Both the position numbers and the translations under genes were made by a program. 8,285 nt of DNA from Pseudobdellovibrionaceae bacterium (lineage in GTDB: Bacteria > Bdellovibrionota > Bdellovibrionia > Bdellovibrionales > JAMPXM01): contig CAJYOV010000106.1 in NCBI GenBank assembly GCA_913776405.1, forward strand, positions 1 through 8,285, read 5' to 3'. Shown here in pieces: positions 7,180 to 8,285 of this stretch; the first letter of the stretch is position 1; each line of letters opens with the position of its first letter. Below the pieces are notes generated by a model. The model had not been told where the DNA came from and searched no databases. It saw nothing but the letters and a program-made list of their open reading frames with translations.

Positions 7180-7776
7180 TTAGTGAATAAGCTGCGGTTT
7201 CTGAGCGCCCTCGGAAACCTCGGCAGCAAGGCGTTCGCGCTTGCTCGCGAGAGATCGCTCGATCTCTTTTTGTTCGATCGTGTTGTACTGAACGACGTCA
7301 CCCATTTTTTCACCGTTCGATTCCGTGAAAACCTGAAGGTGAATGCGTTTATTTTCTGTCGAAGGCACGAGAAATGAGCCTTCGATTGACGCCGATTCGC
7401 CTGCGGTAATCGAACCCAAAACGCCTTCGTTGGTGCCTGATGCCATCGAAACACCTTCAGGCAAAACCCAAACGTATTTGAGATCCTGCACGTCAACGTG
7501 AGTCGAAATATTTGCCTTCAAATTCAAGACGCCGGATTCAGAGAGCTGACCGTCGGTAATCGAAACATCTAGGTTGCTTGAGCCTTTGCCTTGACCGCCG
7601 GTGGATGCCGGCATGCGATCGGCGTCGAAGTGTTGACGCAAGATTGCTTCTTTTTGCGCGGCTGCGCGTGTGCCCGGTTGGAAGGCTTCGATCATCCAAA
7701 GTGTCGCAAGAAGAAATGCGCACGTCGTGAGAACGCCGAAGAGCCATTTAATCATGTCGCGAGTCTGCGTTAACAC
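7180..7776 (-). CDS. Unrecognised single-pass membrane protein with an extracytoplasmic beta-rich domain
   Basis: 198 residues; I do not recognise the family. One membrane segment (about 11-30, WLFGVLTTCAFLLATLWMIE) suggests an N-in protein with the rest outside the cytoplasmic membrane. A short helix-like linker (AAAQKEAILRQHF, 38-50) and a Gly/Ser-rich stretch (59-68, TGGQGKGSSN) precede a region of alternating hydrophobic residues (about 69-165: LDVSITDGQLSESGVLNLKA, then YVWVLPEGV and SASIEGSFLVPS) that looks like an immunoglobulin-like beta sandwich. The C-terminus (166-190, IEQKEIERSLASKRERLAAEV) is a charged helix. The start is GTG 7776, because AGAGAGG lies 6 bases before it; TTG 7782 abuts that site and ATG 7755 lacks one. 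The stop is 2 bp from the nfu stop, on the opposite strand. It lies 19 bases downstream of the PPC-like gene, so the two are probably co-transcribed and may act together. Confidence 0.8.
   Translation of the reverse strand: MLTQTRDMIKWLFGVLTTCAFLLATLWMIEAFQPGTRAAAQKEAILRQHFDADRMPASTGGQGKGSSNLDVSITDGQLSESGVLNLKANISTHVDVQDLKYVWVLPEGVSMASGTNEGVLGSITAGESASIEGSFLVPSTENKRIHLQVFTESNGEKMGDVVQYNTIEQKEIERSLASKRERLAAEVSEGAQKPQLIH
7250..7271 (+). terminator. Rho-independent terminator of the suf operon
   Basis: AGAGATCG (7250-7257) and CGATCTCT (7260-7267) form a perfect hairpin with a very small loop, followed by TTTT (7268-7271), giving five Ts in all. It starts 73 bases after the nfu stop and has the polarity needed to stop + strand transcription; on the minus strand no T-run follows. 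It lies inside the coding sequence of the convergent membrane protein, where it encodes part of the charged C-terminal helix. Confidence 0.6.
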
Positions 7777-7782
7777 TATCAA

Positions 7783-7789
7783 CCTCTCT
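7783..7789 (-). promoter_or_regulatory. Ribosome binding site deciding the GTG start at 7776
   Basis: On the minus strand the sequence reads AGAGAGG, followed by TTGATA and GTG. The 6-base spacing to GTG 7776 is ideal, while TTG 7782 would have no spacing. The ATG at 7755 has no comparable site. Confidence 0.6.
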
Positions 7790-7795
7790 TAAATC

Positions 7796-8182
7796 TCAAA
7801 GCGCTGCCGGGCAGGCAATTTGTCCGTTAATCCGAAGCGTGTAGCTTGTGTTGTACGTGCCGACACTGCCGTAAATACCGGTGTAGGCCATGACGTTAAT
7901 CATGTAAGTGCCAGCGGGCAGGTTCGGCGAAACGCTCGCGACACCTGAAGTCGATGACGATTCAGCTGCATCGCTTGCGGCCATGGAACTCGAACTCGAG
8001 TCACCGAAGGCGTAGCCAGGTTTGTAAACGTAGAGATCGAGATCGGCCGCGTTGCCGCCGCTCCACTGAAGCTGAACGGAAAGTGTGCCGCCGGCGTGAT
8101 CGACGACAAAGAAGTCGTTGTTGTTAAACAGATCTGAAGAAGCAAAGCTTCCGTTATCACCGTTAGAAGCTTTGATCGCCAT
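7796..8182 (-). CDS. C-terminal PPC-like domain of a probable exported protein, frame interrupted upstream
   Basis: 128 residues from ATG 8182. The middle and end look like a bacterial pre-peptidase C-terminal (PPC) domain: GGTLSVQLQWSGGNAADLDLYVYKPG (31-56), then a Ser-rich loop (61-78) and LPAGTYMINVMAYTGIYG (88-105), ending YTLRING and a single Cys near the C-terminus. PPC domains usually follow the catalytic part of secreted proteases and other exoproteins and are often removed on maturation. Here there is no signal peptide and no Shine-Dalgarno before ATG 8182. The frame stays open upstream to a TGA at 8249-8251 without another ATG, GTG or TTG. A different minus frame is open from that region to the window edge. 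I therefore think this is the 3' part of a larger gene whose frame is broken, by mutation or by sequence error. A short independent protein is the less likely alternative. Confidence 0.6.
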   Translation of the reverse strand: MAIKASNGDNGSFASSDLFNNNDFFVVDHAGGTLSVQLQWSGGNAADLDLYVYKPGYAFGDSSSSSMAASDAAESSSTSGVASVSPNLPAGTYMINVMAYTGIYGSVGTYNTSYTLRINGQIACPAAL

Positions 8183-8285
8183 CGAAGTAAGCGTATCTCG
8201 AGACTGCGCGACCGCATCTCGCGAGAGATGCCGGTCAATCGATTCTGGTCAACGATCGCGGCCATCGCCCCTCGCGAGTTGATGT
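8183..8285 (-). pseudogene. Probable upstream part of the PPC-domain gene, in a shifted frame
   Basis: A second minus-strand frame, open from the window edge, reads INSRGAMAAIVDQNRLTGISRE before reaching the region where the PPC frame is also open. Adding one base near 8221-8225 would join ...LTGISRE to DAVAQSRDTLTSMAIKA..., giving a continuous protein. The joining point is a guess within about 8185-8251, and a coding role for this stretch is inferred. It may be a real pseudogene or an assembly error. Confidence 0.35.
8214..8231. repeat. Short perfect hairpin at the frame break
   Basis: GCATCTC (8214-8220) and GAGATGC (8225-8231) form a perfect 7-bp inverted repeat around GCGA. It sits where the two minus-strand frames most likely join. 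A stable hairpin there could cause a base-calling error or a deletion. It could also be chance. Confidence 0.4.

Noticed and set aside
7718..7729. Lipobox-like LTTC in the N-terminus of the membrane protein
   Set aside because: Thr at the -1 position is not accepted by lipoprotein signal peptidase, and the Cys sits inside the hydrophobic segment, so it is better read as a plain membrane anchor.
7900..8265. A 121-codon minus-strand frame overlapping the PPC-like gene
   Set aside because: Beyond the first 25 or so codons it becomes Arg/Ser/Leu-rich and shadows the PPC frame, which has clear domain features. Only its beginning is kept, as the probable upstream part of the broken gene.

Overview
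The window holds one complete SUF iron-sulfur cluster assembly operon, flanked by accessory genes on both sides. Base composition is near half GC, spacing is very tight, and starts mix ATG and GTG, which indicates a Gram-negative-type bacterial chromosome. The order Rrf2 regulator - sufB - sufC - sufD - sufS - Nfu_N/NifU-type nfu, together with a cyclophilin and a secreted PPC-like protein, recalls Bdellovibrio-type (Bdellovibrionota) or related proteobacterial genomes. That taxonomic placement is inference, not proof. I see no tRNA, rRNA, CRISPR array, insertion sequence or phage gene.

Layout. Positions 2-364 (+) are the C-terminal part of a cyclophilin peptidyl-prolyl isomerase that enters from outside the window. 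Convergent to it, 386-1294 (-) encodes a membrane-anchored protein with a glycerophosphodiester phosphodiesterase (GDPD) fold whose signature catalytic residues appear to be lost. A 183-bp divergent intergenic region (1295-1477) carries a perfect 8-9-8 inverted repeat with the 25-bp geometry of an IscR type 1 operator. Then follow six tightly coupled genes on the + strand (1478-7177): Rrf2 regulator, sufB, sufC, sufD, sufS and nfu. They overlap by 1-8 bp (GTGA, ATGA, GTGA, 8 bp, TAATG). A hairpin with a T-run at 7250-7271 can end this transcript; it lies inside the 3' part of the convergent next gene.

Positions 7180-7776 (-) encode an unrecognised single-pass membrane protein. Just upstream of it on the same strand, 7796-8182 (-) encodes the C-terminal PPC-like beta domain of what looks like an exported protein. 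Its reading frame is interrupted at about 8185-8251, and a second open frame continues to the window edge, so a frameshift is likely.

How the genes work together. SufS would take sulfur from cysteine and SufBC(D) would build the cluster with ATP hydrolysis by SufC. Nfu would carry the cluster to client proteins. The Rrf2 protein, with three cysteines of the kind that hold an Fe-S cluster, would sense cluster status and bind the operator at 1357-1381 to set operon expression. No SufE, SufU, SufA or SufT is encoded here, so the sulfur-transfer partner of SufS must lie elsewhere.
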